Source: Pseudomonas sp. RIT-PI-r (GTDB lineage: Bacteria > Pseudomonadota > Gammaproteobacteria > Pseudomonadales > Pseudomonadaceae). From it: a DNA stretch of 64,000 nt. A program made the translations under genes and the position numbers. The notes under the pieces were generated by a model. It worked only from the letters and a program-made list of their open reading frames with translations, ran no database searches and was not told the DNA's origin. Below, piece after piece: positions 17,397 to 29,638 of this stretch. Within the stretch, counting starts at the first letter, position 1. Each line of letters opens with the position of its first letter. The stretch is taken from positions 62,001-126,000 of the forward strand of contig NZ_LIGE01000036.1 in the NCBI RefSeq assembly GCF_001297015.1, read 5' to 3'.

Positions 17397-17400
<4 letters not shown>
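16774..17400 (+). CDS. rocA2: BvgA/EvgA-type response regulator, RocA2-like
   Basis: 208 aa from ATG 16774; an in-frame start at 16738 lies in the leader and is not supported. The receiver domain starts NSVFIVDDHPVIRLAVR and has the phospho-acceptor Asp in DLVILDISIPKLDG. The C-terminal LuxR helix-turn-helix is at about 145-205 (LQLFAQGRTNKEIAKGMF, NKTVSTYKKRL). It overlaps the hybrid kinase gene by four bases. The name is transferred from the P. aeruginosa dgt-rocS2-rocA2 neighbourhood, recalled from memory, where the system controls fimbrial genes and biofilm traits. Confidence 0.88.
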
Positions 17401-21050
<3,650 letters not shown>

Positions 21051-21099
21051 CTATGCTTGGGCGCTGAGCAGTGTGTTTATTCCCCATGGAGAGTCAGCA

Positions 21100-24045
21100 A
21101 TGCCCAGCCCACTGCGCACGGATCAACGCCGGTTCCCTCTGCACGTGCATATCAGCGTGATGTTCACCTTCCTGATGTTGCTGACTGCAGTGGTGCTGGG
21201 GCTGTTCAATTACAGCCAGACGACCCGCATCATTCTTTCGAGCAGTGAGCATCTGTTCAATCGCATCGAACAGGACGTGCGCCTGGATCTGCACGCCACC
21301 TACCAGCCGATACGCCACTTGCTGAGCCTGCTGGCAGACAACCCCGCCGCCCAGGCACCTGATCTGCAACAGCGCCTGGCTCTACTCAAACCTTTCAGCC
21401 AGTCACTCAAGGACAACCCTGACCTCGCCTCGCTTTACCTCGGCTTCGGCAATGGCGATTTTTTCATGGTGCGGGCCTTGCGCAGCGAAGCCCTGAAGAC
21501 CCAACTCAAGGCGCCGCCGGCAGCGGCTTATCAAATCTGGAGCATTGAGCGCGACGGCGGTGCAGGCTCGCGTTCACAGTCATTGTTTTTCGATCAGGGT
21601 CTGTCGCTCCTTGCCCGCCAGGACAACCCCGATGACCGTTACGATCCGCGTAACCGGGCGTGGTACAGCAATGCACGAGAAAGTGGCGACCAGATCACCA
21701 CCGAACCTTATGTATTTTTCTCCACTCACAATGTCGGTACCACTCTGGCCCGGCGCAGCGGTGACACGACAGTCATCGGCGCTGACCTGACTCTCGCCGC
21801 ACTCTCGGCGACGCTGATCAAGCATGTAGTGACGCCGGCCACCGAGATCGTCCTGTTTGATGCCGAGGGCAACGCCGTGGCCTGGCCGGACAGCCGTCGA
21901 CTGATCGTCGACGACCGCACCGCGCGCCTGGCCAAGGCTGCGGACTTGAGCCCGCGCCTGCACGCCTTGTTGTCCGGCGAGCATCAAGGCAATCGCATAA
22001 AAGTCGATGGCCGCCAATGGATCGTTGCCCGCAGCAGCATGCAGGAAGGCGGACCGCAAGGCCTGCAAATGGCCTTGCTGGTGCCAGAGGATGAATTGCT
22101 CGTCGACGCTTACCGCATGCGCTGGCAAGGTGCGCTGATAACGCTGGCAACCTTGCTGTTGTGCCTTCCATTGGGCTGGCTGATTTCGCGCACGCTGGTC
22201 AAACCCTTGCACGCCTTGGTCAAGGAAGCCGATGCGATCCGCAGTTTCGATTTCAATTTCCCGGTGACCCGGCGCTCGCCCGTGCTGGAAGTTGACCAAC
22301 TGAGCCTGTCTATGGCGCGCATGAAGGACACCTTGGCGAGCTTCTTTCGCATCACCGACAGTCTGTGCGCCGAAACCCGGTTCGCGCCGTTACTGCAACG
22401 GGTACTGTTCGAGACGGTGCAGATCGCTCAGGCGCAGGCAGGTCTTATTTACCTGCGCGAGAGCGATGGCAGCCGCATGGAGCCTTACGGTTTGGTGATC
22501 GATGGCGCCTCGCAAACCCTGGAAACATTCGATATTCAGGGGCACGACCTGCAAACGAATCAGGGGCCGGCATGGTTCGAGCAATTGGTGCACGCCGACA
22601 ATGTGGTGAGCAATTTCGGCTTTGAACAGGCCAGGGATCTGCAAAAGGTATTGCTGGCGATGACTTCACCGCGCGTGCATCTGATCGGTATACGCCTGCG
22701 CAACCGCCACAACGAAACCATTGGCTTGCTGATTCTGCTGGTCAATGACAGCGGCACTCCTGCCGATCTGGACAAACTGCGCCCCGATCGCATCGCCTTC
22801 CTGCAAGCGGTATCCGGCGCTGCAGCAGTGAGTATTGAAAGCCAGCGCCTGCAGGCGAAACAGAAACAGCTGCTGGACGCTTTCATTCAATTGCTCGCCG
22901 GGGCAATCGATGCCAAAAGTCCGTACACCGGCGGCCACTGTCAGCGCGTGCCGGAGCTGACCCTGATGCTCGCCCAAGCCGCAGCAGCCAGCCAGGCACC
23001 GGCGTTCAGTGCCTACCAGCCCACCGAGGATGACTGGGAGGCGCTACACATCGCGGCGTGGCTGCACGATTGCGGCAAGGTCACGACACCGGAGTACGTG
23101 GTCGACAAAGCCACCAAACTGGAAACACTCAACGACCGTATCCACGAGATTCGCACCCGCTTCGAGGTGCTCAAGCGCGATGCCTGGGTCGATTATTGGC
23201 AAGCGCTGGCAAAGGGCGGTGACGAAGCAGCATTGGGCGACCTGCGTGATGCCACTCTGGCTGCGCTGGACGCAGACTTCGCCTTCGTTGCACGTTGCAA
23301 TCTGGGCGGTGAGGCCATGGCCGAAGCAGATCTGCAACGCCTTGATGAGCTCGCCCGACGAACCTGGACGCGCACACTGGATGATCGATTGGGCGTTTCC
23401 TGGGACGAAAACCGCCGTCAGGCACGCACGCCTGCGCCGACGCTGCCGATCAGCGAGCCCCTGCTGGCGGACAAACCGGAACATTTATTTGAACGAGACA
23501 GGAACGAACTGATACCCGAAGACAATCCATGGGGTTTCAAGCTGGATGTGCCACGCTATAAATACAATCGCGGCGAGTTGTACAACCTGAGCATCACCCG
23601 CGGTACGCTGACCCGCGAGGAGCGCTACATCATCAATCACCACATGGTGCAAACGATCATGATGCTCAGTCACCTGCCCTTCCCCGGGCACCTCGACAGC
23701 ATCGCCGAAATCGCTGGCGGTCATCATGAAAAAATGGACGGTTCCGGTTACCCGAAACGCTTGAAACGCGAAGAAATGAGCCTGCCGGCACGGATGATGG
23801 CGATTGCCGATATTTTCGAGGCGCTGACGGCAGCCGACCGTCCCTACAAAAAGGCCAAATCGCTGAGCGAGGCATTGGGAATCATGGCGACGATGTGCCG
23901 CGAGGCGCACATCGATGCACAGCTGTTTGGATTATTCGTCAACGAAGGCGTGTACCTGCAATACGCCGCACGTTTTCTCGACCCACAGCAAATCGACACC
24001 GTGGATCCGGCCAGCCTGTTGCACAAGGCTGGCCTCACCACATGA
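21100..24045 (+). CDS. Membrane sensor with Cache, HAMP, GAF and HD-GYP domains
   Basis: 981 aa from ATG 21100, with GGAGAG upstream. The protein has a TM helix (about 16-37), a periplasmic double-Cache/PDC region containing RYDPRNRAWYSNA, a second TM near 341-362, HAMP, then a GAF domain (about 430-590). The catalytic HD-GYP module follows. HDCGK is near residue 655 and HHEKMDGSGYP near 875, with about 160 extra residues between them compared with plain HD-GYP domains. The subgroup marker KLETLNDRIHEIRTRFEV follows the HD. All main metal-binding histidines and aspartates appear present, so c-di-GMP or related hydrolysis is expected. It lies directly after the RocS2-like kinase, 50 bases downstream, and may be co-transcribed. 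Confidence 0.88.
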   Translation: MPSPLRTDQRRFPLHVHISVMFTFLMLLTAVVLGLFNYSQTTRIILSSSEHLFNRIEQDVRLDLHATYQPIRHLLSLLADNPAAQAPDLQQRLALLKPFSQSLKDNPDLASLYLGFGNGDFFMVRALRSEALKTQLKAPPAAAYQIWSIERDGGAGSRSQSLFFDQGLSLLARQDNPDDRYDPRNRAWYSNARESGDQITTEPYVFFSTHNVGTTLARRSGDTTVIGADLTLAALSATLIKHVVTPATEIVLFDAEGNAVAWPDSRRLIVDDRTARLAKAADLSPRLHALLSGEHQGNRIKVDGRQWIVARSSMQEGGPQGLQMALLVPEDELLVDAYRMRWQGALITLATLLLCLPLGWLISRTLVKPLHALVKEADAIRSFDFNFPVTRRSPVLEVDQLSLSMARMKDTLASFFRITDSLCAETRFAPLLQRVLFETVQIAQAQAGLIYLRESDGSRMEPYGLVIDGASQTLETFDIQGHDLQTNQGPAWFEQLVHADNVVSNFGFEQARDLQKVLLAMTSPRVHLIGIRLRNRHNETIGLLILLVNDSGTPADLDKLRPDRIAFLQAVSGAAAVSIESQRLQAKQKQLLDAFIQLLAGAIDAKSPYTGGHCQRVPELTLMLAQAAAASQAPAFSAYQPTEDDWEALHIAAWLHDCGKVTTPEYVVDKATKLETLNDRIHEIRTRFEVLKRDAWVDYWQALAKGGDEAALGDLRDATLAALDADFAFVARCNLGGEAMAEADLQRLDELARRTWTRTLDDRLGVSWDENRRQARTPAPTLPISEPLLADKPEHLFERDRNELIPEDNPWGFKLDVPRYKYNRGELYNLSITRGTLTREERYIINHHMVQTIMMLSHLPFPGHLDSIAEIAGGHHEKMDGSGYPKRLKREEMSLPARMMAIADIFEALTAADRPYKKAKSLSEALGIMATMCREAHIDAQLFGLFVNEGVYLQYAARFLDPQQIDTVDPASLLHKAGLTT

Positions 24046-24528
24046 TCAGCAGTCGGTCAGACGCAGGAAGATCGACGCCAATTGCTCGATACCGGCCTGA
24101 TCATCGGCGCCGAAACGCGCAAGTTTCGGGCTGTCCAGATCGAGAACACCGATCAGGCGCCCGTCCTTGACCAAAGGCACCACCAACTCACTGTTCGACG
24201 CGCTGTCGCAGGCGATATGCCCGGGAAACGCGTGCACATCTTCGACTCGCTGAGTTTGCAGAGTGGCTGCCGCCGCGCCGCACACACCACGACCGAATGG
24301 AATACGCACACAGGCGATTTGCCCCTGGAACGGGCCGAGCACCAATTCTTCGTTGCGATTGAGATAGAAACCGGCCCAGTTCAGATCATCGAGCTGGTTG
24401 AACAGGAACGCCGAAAACTGCGCGGCGTTGGCGATGAAATCGCGCTCGTCAGCCAGCAGCGACTCCAGTTGAGCGACCAACATGCCATAGCCTTCGAGGC
24501 CTTGGCCGCTTTGTTGCAAATCAATCAT
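24046..24528 (-). CDS. Free methionine-(R)-sulfoxide reductase (GAF-type, YebR-like)
   Basis: 160 aa from ATG 24528. It is a single GAF domain in which the three conserved cysteines of the fRMsr family are visible (ACVRIPFGRGVCGAA and HIACDSASNSELVVP). The enzyme reduces free, not protein-bound, methionine-R-sulfoxide in the cytoplasm. Its start overlaps the end of the upstream DUF815 ATPase gene by four bases, so the two are an operon. Its stop abuts the stop of the HD-GYP gene. Confidence 0.92.
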   Translation of the reverse strand: MIDLQQSGQGLEGYGMLVAQLESLLADERDFIANAAQFSAFLFNQLDDLNWAGFYLNRNEELVLGPFQGQIACVRIPFGRGVCGAAAATLQTQRVEDVHAFPGHIACDSASNSELVVPLVKDGRLIGVLDLDSPKLARFGADDQAGIEQLASIFLRLTDC

Positions 24529-25415
24529 GCCTTGTGCTCCAACAATTTCAGTCCCACCCAGTATCGGGCGAATTGATACGCGCAACGTCCATTGCGATTA
24601 CCGCGGCCGGTGGCCCAGCGCACGGCAAGGATGTCCAGTTCTTCGTCGCGCTGCCAGCTCAAGCCGGCCCTGGCGGCCAGTTGGCCGATCCAGTGTTCGA
24701 CGACGTCGAGGAAGTGTTCCTGGGTAAAAGGGTAGAACGACAGCCACAAGCCAAATCGGTCCGACAGTGCGATCTTGTCTTCGACCGCTTCGCTTGGGTG
24801 CAGCTCGCCATCGACGCGTTTCCAGTTCTCGTTGTCGCTTTCCTTTTCAGGCACCAGGTGGCGACGGTTGGAGGTCGCGTAGAGCAAGACGTTATCCGGT
24901 GCCTGCTCCAGAGAACCGTCGAGCACGCTTTTAAGGACCCGGTAATCGCCTTCACCGGACTCGAACGACAAATCATCACAAAACAGCACGAAGCGTTGTG
25001 GCAGTTTACCGATCTGTTCGACCACGCGGGGCAGGTCAGCCAGATGGTCGCGCTCGATTTCGATAAGACGCAAGCCGGCATTGGCGTGTTCCGCGAGCAG
25101 CGCCCGTACCAGCGAGGATTTGCCGGTGCCGCGCGAGCCCCAGAGCAACGCATGGTTAGCCGGCATGCCGTCGAGGAATTGCTGGGTATTGCGCCCCAGT
25201 TGCTCGAGTTGACGGTCGACGCCAATCAGGTCGGACAGGCGCATGTCGAGGCTGACCTCCAGCGGCAACAGGTACCCATTGCGCCCGTCACGCTGCCAGC
25301 GCGCCGCCAGACAGGTGCTCCAGTCAATGATGGGGCGTGGTGCCGGCAGGAGCGGTTCGATCCGCGCCAGAACCGACTCGGCGCGTTCAAGAAAAGCATT
25401 CAATCGGGAATCCAC
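24525..25415 (-). CDS. DUF815-family AAA+ ATPase
   Basis: 296 aa. Walker A is ALLWGSRGTGKSSLVRALL near residue 95, Walker B is RFVLFCDDLSF, and sensor-like residues sit in VLLYATSNRRHLVPE. The N-terminal 80 residues (containing DWSTCLAARWQR) are typical of the family. The C-terminal helical part ends with NRNGRCAYQFARYWVGL. Family members are poorly characterised cytoplasmic ATPases. It is translationally coupled to the methionine sulfoxide reductase downstream, hinting at a stress role, but function is not established. Confidence 0.88.
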   Translation of the reverse strand: MDSRLNAFLERAESVLARIEPLLPAPRPIIDWSTCLAARWQRDGRNGYLLPLEVSLDMRLSDLIGVDRQLEQLGRNTQQFLDGMPANHALLWGSRGTGKSSLVRALLAEHANAGLRLIEIERDHLADLPRVVEQIGKLPQRFVLFCDDLSFESGEGDYRVLKSVLDGSLEQAPDNVLLYATSNRRHLVPEKESDNENWKRVDGELHPSEAVEDKIALSDRFGLWLSFYPFTQEHFLDVVEHWIGQLAARAGLSWQRDEELDILAVRWATGRGNRNGRCAYQFARYWVGLKLLEHKA

Positions 25416-25539
25416 GTCTTCTCCTCAGGCAGTTTCAAAGTGATGATGGTAACCCTGCGACGACACACAGATTTAAACCCCCGCACCGCGCCTTGTTACA
25501 AGGCGATTCGAGAACCTCGGTATCCATACATGATCGACT

Positions 25540-27903
25540 ATGCTTGAGCAGCGAAGGGAAACGGAAGTGGTTCAACACCCCATGGATATCAAATTCACCC
25601 ACCGGCTGTCGTACAAGCAAGCCAGGCTTACTGTGCTGGTCGGGTTCATTCTGGGCACGCTGCTCAGCCTGCTGCAAATCGGCATCGATTATGCCAGCGA
25701 AGACGCCTCCATCAATCGTGAAATCCTGTCTTTGCTGGAAATCAGCCATAACCCGGCATCGCGCATCGCCTACAACATCGACGCGGAACTGGCCCAGGAA
25801 CTCACGCTGGGATTGCTGCGTTCGCCGGCGATCATCTCGGCGCAACTGACCGACAACGACGGTACGGTGCTGGCCAGTGTCAAACGCCCCGAGCTGCAGA
25901 ACAGCTATCGGGTGATCAGCGACTTCCTGTTCGGCGCCAAGCGGCAATTCGAAGACCGCCTCTATCTGGATCACCTGCCCAACGAATCTCTTGGTGTCTT
26001 GAGCCTTGAAGTCGATACCTATGCCTTCGGCAGCCGCTTTCTGCGCCGCGCGGAAATCACCCTGCTCAATGGTTTCGCCCGCAGCCTGATTCTGACCGGG
26101 ATCCTGCTGGCGCTGTTTTACGTCATGCTGACCAAACCACTGGTGCGGGTAATCCGCGAACTCAGCGGGCGTGACCCCCGTGCAGCCGAGCCGACGACCC
26201 TGGAATGTCCGGCCGGACATGGCAATGACGAAATTGGCGTACTGGTCAAAGTCGCCAACCAGCAGTTCGAAAACATTGCCACCGAGATCCAGCAACGACG
26301 TAACGCCGAAAACCGCCTGACCGACTATCTCGGTCAGCTGGAAAACATCGTCTCGGCGCGCACTGCCGAACTCAAGGCAATCAACGCCCGGCTCAGCCAG
26401 TCCAACCAGGAACTTGAAGTAGCGCGAAGTACTGCGCTGGAAATGGCCGAAGCGCGCTCGGCCTTCCTCGCCAACATGAGCCATGAAATCCGCACGCCGC
26501 TCAATGGTTTACTGGGAATGATCGCGCTGTCACTCGACGGTCCGCTGAATGCCGAACAGCAGCAACAGCTGTCGATTGCCCATGACTCCGGCAAGGTGCT
26601 GGTGGAGTTGCTCAACGACATTCTTGACCTGTCCAAATTCGATGCCGGGCAATTGGAACTGGAAAATATCCCTTTCGATCTCGGCTCGCTGATCGAAGAC
26701 ACCGCCAACCTGCTGTCGCAGAATGCCGCGCCGAGCGTCGAGCTGACTTGCCTCATCGATCCACACTTCCCCGCACTGGTACTGGGCGATCCGACCCGGG
26801 TTCGGCAAATTGTCAGCAATCTGCTGTCCAACGCGCTGAAATTCACCCGTTTCGGCCGCGTCGATGTACGCCTGTCGGCCTATAAGGATGGCGTGCGCAT
26901 CGAGGTCTGCGACACCGGAATCGGCATCGCCCAGGACGCCCAGGTGAAAATATTCCAGCCGTTCACCCAGGCCGGCGCCGGGATTACCCGTCAGTACGGC
27001 GGCACCGGGCTGGGACTGGCGCTGACCTACAATCTCTGCGAGGCCATGCAGGGACGCCTGACCATCAGTTCCGAGACCGGTTTCGGCAGTCAGTTCTGCG
27101 CCGAGTTGCCGTTGCCCTGCCATACCCGGGCGCTGGCCCCGGCGCCACTGCACGGCAAAGTACTGGCTATCACTGCGGGCAGCAGCGGCCTGGCCGAGTT
27201 GCTGCAAAGCATGTTGCCGGTCTGGGGTCTCGAGTATGAACAGCGCACCATCGACGATTCGCTCCTGGGCCTGACGCCCGATGTGTTGATCACCGATTGT
27301 CCGGAATGCCTGTTCGGTTTGCGCCCGACACTCGTCGCGCCGATTCTGCTGGTGACTGCCTACGGCAGTTTCCTGCCCAGCGAAGAGGCCGCCGCGCTCG
27401 CGCCCTTGCAGCAACAGGCACGACCGCTGGCGCGCAATGCGCTCTATCAGAATCTGCGTCGCACGCTGCAACCGGACACCGTCACGATCAACGATGCTCG
27501 CCTCGAATCCTCACCCGGCGTGCGACGCGGGCGGGTGCTGCTGGTCGAGGACAACCCGGTCAACCAATTGGTGGCCAAGGGCATGCTCGGCAAGCTCGGC
27601 TGCGAGGTTGTGGTGGCCGCGCATGGCGCCGAAGCACTGGATCAGTTGGAGTATCACGAGTTCGACATGGTCCTGATGGACTGCAACATGCCGGTCATGG
27701 ACGGCTACGAAGCCAGCCGGCAGATTCGCCAGAGCGGGCGCTGGCCGAATCTGCCGATTGTTGCCCTGACCGCCAACGCCATGTCCGAGGAGCGCGAGCG
27801 CTGCCGGGCGGCGGGCATGAGCGACTATCTGGCGAAACCGTTCCGCCGGGAGGAACTGGCGGCACTGCTGGATCAATGGATGCCGACTACGACAACGCTT
27901 TGA
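25540..27903 (+). CDS. sagS: Hybrid sensor histidine kinase, SagS-like
   Basis: 787 aa from ATG 25540. A GTG at 25567 has a better ribosome site (AAGGGA) and ATG 25582 is another option. Two TM helices (about 25-45 and 185-205) enclose a periplasmic sensor of the HmsP/SagS kind. A HAMP-like linker and coiled coil lead to HisKA (His315 in NMSHEIRTPLNGLL), HATPase and a C-terminal receiver (Asp714 in VLMDCNMPVMDGYEAS). There is no Hpt, so phosphate must leave through another protein; in P. aeruginosa SagS uses HptB and BfiS. The assignment rests on length and on the following ospR-gpx-msrB-aminotransferase-htpX order, as remembered from PAO1. Confidence 0.85.
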   Translation: MLEQRRETEVVQHPMDIKFTHRLSYKQARLTVLVGFILGTLLSLLQIGIDYASEDASINREILSLLEISHNPASRIAYNIDAELAQELTLGLLRSPAIISAQLTDNDGTVLASVKRPELQNSYRVISDFLFGAKRQFEDRLYLDHLPNESLGVLSLEVDTYAFGSRFLRRAEITLLNGFARSLILTGILLALFYVMLTKPLVRVIRELSGRDPRAAEPTTLECPAGHGNDEIGVLVKVANQQFENIATEIQQRRNAENRLTDYLGQLENIVSARTAELKAINARLSQSNQELEVARSTALEMAEARSAFLANMSHEIRTPLNGLLGMIALSLDGPLNAEQQQQLSIAHDSGKVLVELLNDILDLSKFDAGQLELENIPFDLGSLIEDTANLLSQNAAPSVELTCLIDPHFPALVLGDPTRVRQIVSNLLSNALKFTRFGRVDVRLSAYKDGVRIEVCDTGIGIAQDAQVKIFQPFTQAGAGITRQYGGTGLGLALTYNLCEAMQGRLTISSETGFGSQFCAELPLPCHTRALAPAPLHGKVLAITAGSSGLAELLQSMLPVWGLEYEQRTIDDSLLGLTPDVLITDCPECLFGLRPTLVAPILLVTAYGSFLPSEEAAALAPLQQQARPLARNALYQNLRRTLQPDTVTINDARLESSPGVRRGRVLLVEDNPVNQLVAKGMLGKLGCEVVVAAHGAEALDQLEYHEFDMVLMDCNMPVMDGYEASRQIRQSGRWPNLPIVALTANAMSEERERCRAAGMSDYLAKPFRREELAALLDQWMPTTTTL

Positions 27904-28348
27904 TCTGACCCAAGAGGTGATCGAGGCCGGCGCGCAAATCATTGAGCCGGTCCAGATCCACACCACTGTCGCACAGCAGGCGCGCCTTCAGCGGCCCGAC
28001 CTGCTCGCGCAACGCCTGGCCGGCAGACGTCAGACTCAAGTGCACTTCCCGCTCATCGCGGACCGAGCGCTGCCGCTGCACCAGTTGCAATTGCTCAAGA
28101 CGCTTGAGCAATGGCGTCAGCGTGCCGGAGTCGAGCGCCAGGCGTTCGCCCAACGCCTTGACCGTCGGTTGTTCCGGTGCGGCGTCCTGCCATTCCCACA
28201 ACACCAGCATCGCCAGATATTGCGGATAGGTCAGGCCGAGTTGATCGAGCATCGGCTTGTAGGCACGAATCACTGCCCGTGATGCGGCATACAGTTTGAA
28301 GCACAACTGATTGTCGAGCTTCAGCGAATCGACCGACAGATTGTTCAT
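27887..28348 (-). CDS. ospR: MarR-family redox-sensing repressor, OspR-like
   Basis: 153 aa from ATG 28348, which overlaps the gpx stop by four bases. It has a winged helix of the MarR/OhrR type (QPTVKALGERLALDSGTLTPLLKRLEQ and wing RSVRDEREVHLSLT). The peroxide-sensing N-terminal cysteine is Cys16 (LDNQLCFKLYA) and a possible resolving Cys126 lies near the end. In P. aeruginosa, OspR represses the neighbouring glutathione peroxidase gene until oxidised. A palindrome upstream of gpx is the probable binding site. The end overlaps the sagS end by 17 bases. Confidence 0.88.
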   Translation of the reverse strand: MNNLSVDSLKLDNQLCFKLYAASRAVIRAYKPMLDQLGLTYPQYLAMLVLWEWQDAAPEQPTVKALGERLALDSGTLTPLLKRLEQLQLVQRQRSVRDEREVHLSLTSAGQALREQVGPLKARLLCDSGVDLDRLNDLRAGLDHLLGQIKALS

Positions 28349-28830
28349 TTGAGCAGGGCTTCGATCTCGCGGCTCAAATCCTGCGGCTTGGTGGCCGGGG
28401 CAAAGCGCTTGACCAACTGGCCGTCCTTGCCGATCAGAAACTTGGTGAAATTCCACTTGATGCCTTGGGAGCCGAGCACACCGGGAGCGCGCTTCTTCAA
28501 CTGCACGAACAGCGGATGGGCACCGGCACCGTTGACGTCGATCTTCTTGAACAGGGGGAAGCTGACACCGAAGTTCAGCTCGCAGAATTCGCTGATTGCG
28601 CCTTCGTTGCCCGGCTCCTGCTTGCCGAACTGATTGCACGGGAAGCCCAGCACGACCAGGCCTTGATCCTTGTAGGTCTGCCACAGCTCTTCGAGGCCTT
28701 TGTACTGCGGGGTGAAACCGCATTTGCTGGCGGTGTTGACCACCAATACCGCTTTGCCGGCGAAATCGGCCAGGGTCTTTTGCTCGCCTTTGATAGTGGT
28801 GCACGGAATATTCAGCAGGTTGTCGCTCAT
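28345..28830 (-). CDS. Glutathione peroxidase-family thiol peroxidase
   Basis: 161 aa from ATG 28830, with a GGAG site. The active-site segments are NTASKCGFTPQY (peroxidatic Cys), GFPCNQFG (with the conserved Gln) and KWNFTKFLI (with the Trp). The cysteine replaces selenocysteine, as in most bacterial homologues, which usually accept electrons from thioredoxin. It is cytoplasmic and is the first gene of the gpx-ospR operon. Confidence 0.93.
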   Translation of the reverse strand: MSDNLLNIPCTTIKGEQKTLADFAGKAVLVVNTASKCGFTPQYKGLEELWQTYKDQGLVVLGFPCNQFGKQEPGNEGAISEFCELNFGVSFPLFKKIDVNGAGAHPLFVQLKKRAPGVLGSQGIKWNFTKFLIGKDGQLVKRFAPATKPQDLSREIEALLK

Positions 28831-28877
28831 GGCAGGGGGCTCCGCAGACTGTCGGGAAAGGCCAAACATAGCGAGCA

Positions 28878-28899
28878 ATTAAATTGTGTGCAATTTAAT
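28878..28899 (-). promoter_or_regulatory. Palindromic operator, probably for OspR
   Basis: Nine-base perfect arms ATTAAATTG and CAATTTAAT flank TGTG, 48 bases upstream of the gpx start. The core AATTG-N4-CAATT resembles the OhrR-family operator core (CAATT/AATTG). Its place in front of the operon that encodes a MarR redox repressor makes autoregulation likely. Confidence 0.65.
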
Positions 28900-28914
28900 A
28901 TTTGAAATTGATAC

Positions 28915-29005
28915 GTGCAGGAGCTGCCGAAGGCTGCGATCTTTTGATCTTGATCTTGAAAAAAAAAATCAAAATCAAAAGATCGCAGCCTTCGGCAGCT
29001 CCTAC
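28915..29005. repeat. REP doublet, family A (GGAGCTGCCGAAGGCTGCGATC)
   Basis: Two inverted copies of a unit reading GGAGCTGCC-GAAGG-CTGCGATC are separated by an A-rich spacer, with the GGAGCTGC ends outward. This is a typical Pseudomonas REP/REPIN hairpin. It lies between gpx and the end of msrB. The same unit recurs at 33761, 39191 and 56922. Confidence 0.85.
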
Positions 29006-29015
29006 GGGGCTCGCA

Positions 29016-29417
29016 TTACTCGCGGGGTACCAGATCCAGGCACACCGAGTTGATGCAATAACGCAGACCGGTTGGCGGTGGGCCGTCGGGGAACACATGA
29101 CCCAAGTGCGCATCGCAGCGGGCGCACTTCACTTCAGTGCGGATCATGCCGTGAGTGGTATCACGGATTTCAGTCATCGCGCTGTCGCCAATCGGCGCGT
29201 AGAAGCTCGGCCAGCCGCAACCGGAATCGAATTTGGTCTTGGAATCGAACAGCGGCTCGTTGCAGCAGACGCAGTGGTAAACACCATCGGTTTTGGTGTC
29301 GTTGTATTTGCCGGAGAACGGTCGCTCGGTCGCACTGAGGCGGCAAACCTCGTACTGCTGCGGATCGAGCATGGCCTTCCATTCTTCCAGGGTTTTTTCC
29401 AACTTTTCCATCATCAC
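29016..29417 (-). CDS. msrB: Peptide-methionine (R)-S-oxide reductase MsrB
   Basis: 133 aa (ATG 29417 or 29411). It reduces methionine-R-sulfoxide in proteins. Zinc-binding CxxC pairs are CVCC and CARC. The catalytic cysteine is in GLRYCINSVCLDL and the substrate pocket is FDSGCGWPSFYAP. Cytoplasmic, single domain, family length. It lies upstream of gpx-ospR on the same strand but a REP doublet separates them. Confidence 0.96.
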   Translation of the reverse strand: MMMEKLEKTLEEWKAMLDPQQYEVCRLSATERPFSGKYNDTKTDGVYHCVCCNEPLFDSKTKFDSGCGWPSFYAPIGDSAMTEIRDTTHGMIRTEVKCARCDAHLGHVFPDGPPPTGLRYCINSVCLDLVPRE

Positions 29418-29638
29418 ACCTCAGCGGCTGAAAAAGCCCGATCTGTACCTTTTCCACGGATCGGGTGGCACGTATGATTGCGCCTTGTTTTGACGCCAGT
29501 CTGGCAGCCACGTTACACGCACTCAAACGGATTTTTTGCAGCGTTGAGTGCCGGCCACCGATTGGCGTGCACATGCAGGATTCCCAGTACGGTAGTTCAT
29601 ACAGCGTCTGGATCGTTCATTTTCGGGATCACATCGCC

